A stretch of 33,154 nt of DNA from an uncultured Alphaproteobacteria bacterium (GTDB taxonomy: Bacteria; Pseudomonadota; Alphaproteobacteria; HIMB59; GCA-002718135), in the NCBI GenBank assembly GCA_902541435.1, contig CACBQR010000011.1, positions 1-33,154 of the forward strand, written 5' to 3'. This document shows, one piece after another, positions 32,466 to 33,154 of the stretch. Positions within the stretch are counted from its first letter, which is position 1, and the number at the start of each line of letters is the position of its first letter. Position numbers and translations under genes: made by a program. The notes below the pieces were generated by a model. That model searched no databases, was not told the origin of the DNA, and saw only the letters and a program-made list of their open reading frames with translations.

Positions 32466-33154
32466 ATGTCAAAAAAAGAGAAATATTTAGTCTCACCTGA
32501 TATTAATAATAAGTCCTTAATTACAAAACTAAATGGTTTTGATGAGAAAGGGAATAAAATATTTTCTAAAGTTATTAATGAAAAAGCTCTTACAATTTTT
32601 CTTAATAATCAAGAGATAGTAACACTAATGTCTATTAATGATCACCCAAAATATCTTGCAGTTGGGTATTTATTAAATCAAAATATGCTTAAAAAAAATG
32701 ACATAATTAGAAAAGTTGAAATTGATAAAGATTTAGGTGTAGTTGTTGTACGAACAAAACGTAAAACAAATTATGAAAACAAATTAAAAAAGAAAATAAC
32801 AACTAGTGGTTGTGCAATAGGTACAGTATTTGGAGATATCTATGCGGAAATAAAAAAAACAAAATTAAAATCCAAAAAGAAAATTAAACATAAGTGGATT
32901 TATGAAATTTCAAAAAAAATTACATTGACACCGAGCTTATATTTAGAAACAGGAGCAATACATGGTTGTGCCATTATTCATAATAATAAACCATTGATTT
33001 ATATGGAAGACGTAGGGAGACATAATGCTGTAGATAAAATTGCTGGTTTTATGTTTTTAAAAAAAATTAGCTCTTCAAATAAAATTTTTTACACTACAGG
33101 AAGACTAACTAGTGAAATGGTTATTAAAACTATAAAAATGGGTATTCCGATATT
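32466..33154 (+). CDS. fdhD: Formate dehydrogenase accessory sulfurtransferase FdhD (partial, runs off the window end)
   Basis: ATG at 32466; MSKKEKYLVSPD...NEKALTIFLNNQEIVTLMSINDHPKYLAVGYLLNQ...GAIHGCAIIHNNKPLIYMEDVGRHNAVDKIAG...FYTTGRLTSEMVIKTIKMGIPI: FdhD VGRHNAVDK signature. Confidence 0.93.
   Translation, partial: MSKKEKYLVSPDINNKSLITKLNGFDEKGNKIFSKVINEKALTIFLNNQEIVTLMSINDHPKYLAVGYLLNQNMLKKNDIIRKVEIDKDLGVVVVRTKRKTNYENKLKKKITTSGCAIGTVFGDIYAEIKKTKLKSKKKIKHKWIYEISKKITLTPSLYLETGAIHGCAIIHNNKPLIYMEDVGRHNAVDKIAGFMFLKKISSSNKIFYTTGRLTSEMVIKTIKMGIPI

Overview
The window is AT-rich and gene-dense, and looks like a streamlined alphaproteobacterial genome (probably SAR11/Pelagibacterales-like; this is inferred from gene content, order and composition, and no search was run). 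About 25 kb is one nearly gap-free minus-strand informational cluster. In transcription order it runs tRNA-Thr(TGT), tRNA-Tyr(GTA), tRNA-Gly(TCC), tuf, tRNA-Trp(CCA), secE, nusG, rplK, rplA, [L10 leader], rplJ, rplL, rpoB, rpoC, rpsL, rpsG, fusA, rpsJ, rplC-D-W-B, rpsS, rplV, rpsC, rplP, rpmC, rpsQ, rplN-X-E, rpsN, rpsH, rplF-R and rpsE (partial). A plus-strand rlmB/TrmH-type rRNA methyltransferase lies between tRNA-Tyr and tRNA-Thr. The right end (about 25.2-33.15 kb) is a formate dehydrogenase and cofactor module: a small lipoprotein, fdhA (split by a frameshift at an A8 tract), a fused NuoE/NuoF-type fdhB, a TusA-like protein, moeA, mobB, a tungstate-type ABC permease and fdhD (partial). 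I did not find a clearly new system. The best candidates for follow-up are the A8 frameshift in fdhA, the small lipoprotein at the end of the fdh operon, the lone tungstate-type permease, and several RNA hairpin or promoter elements.
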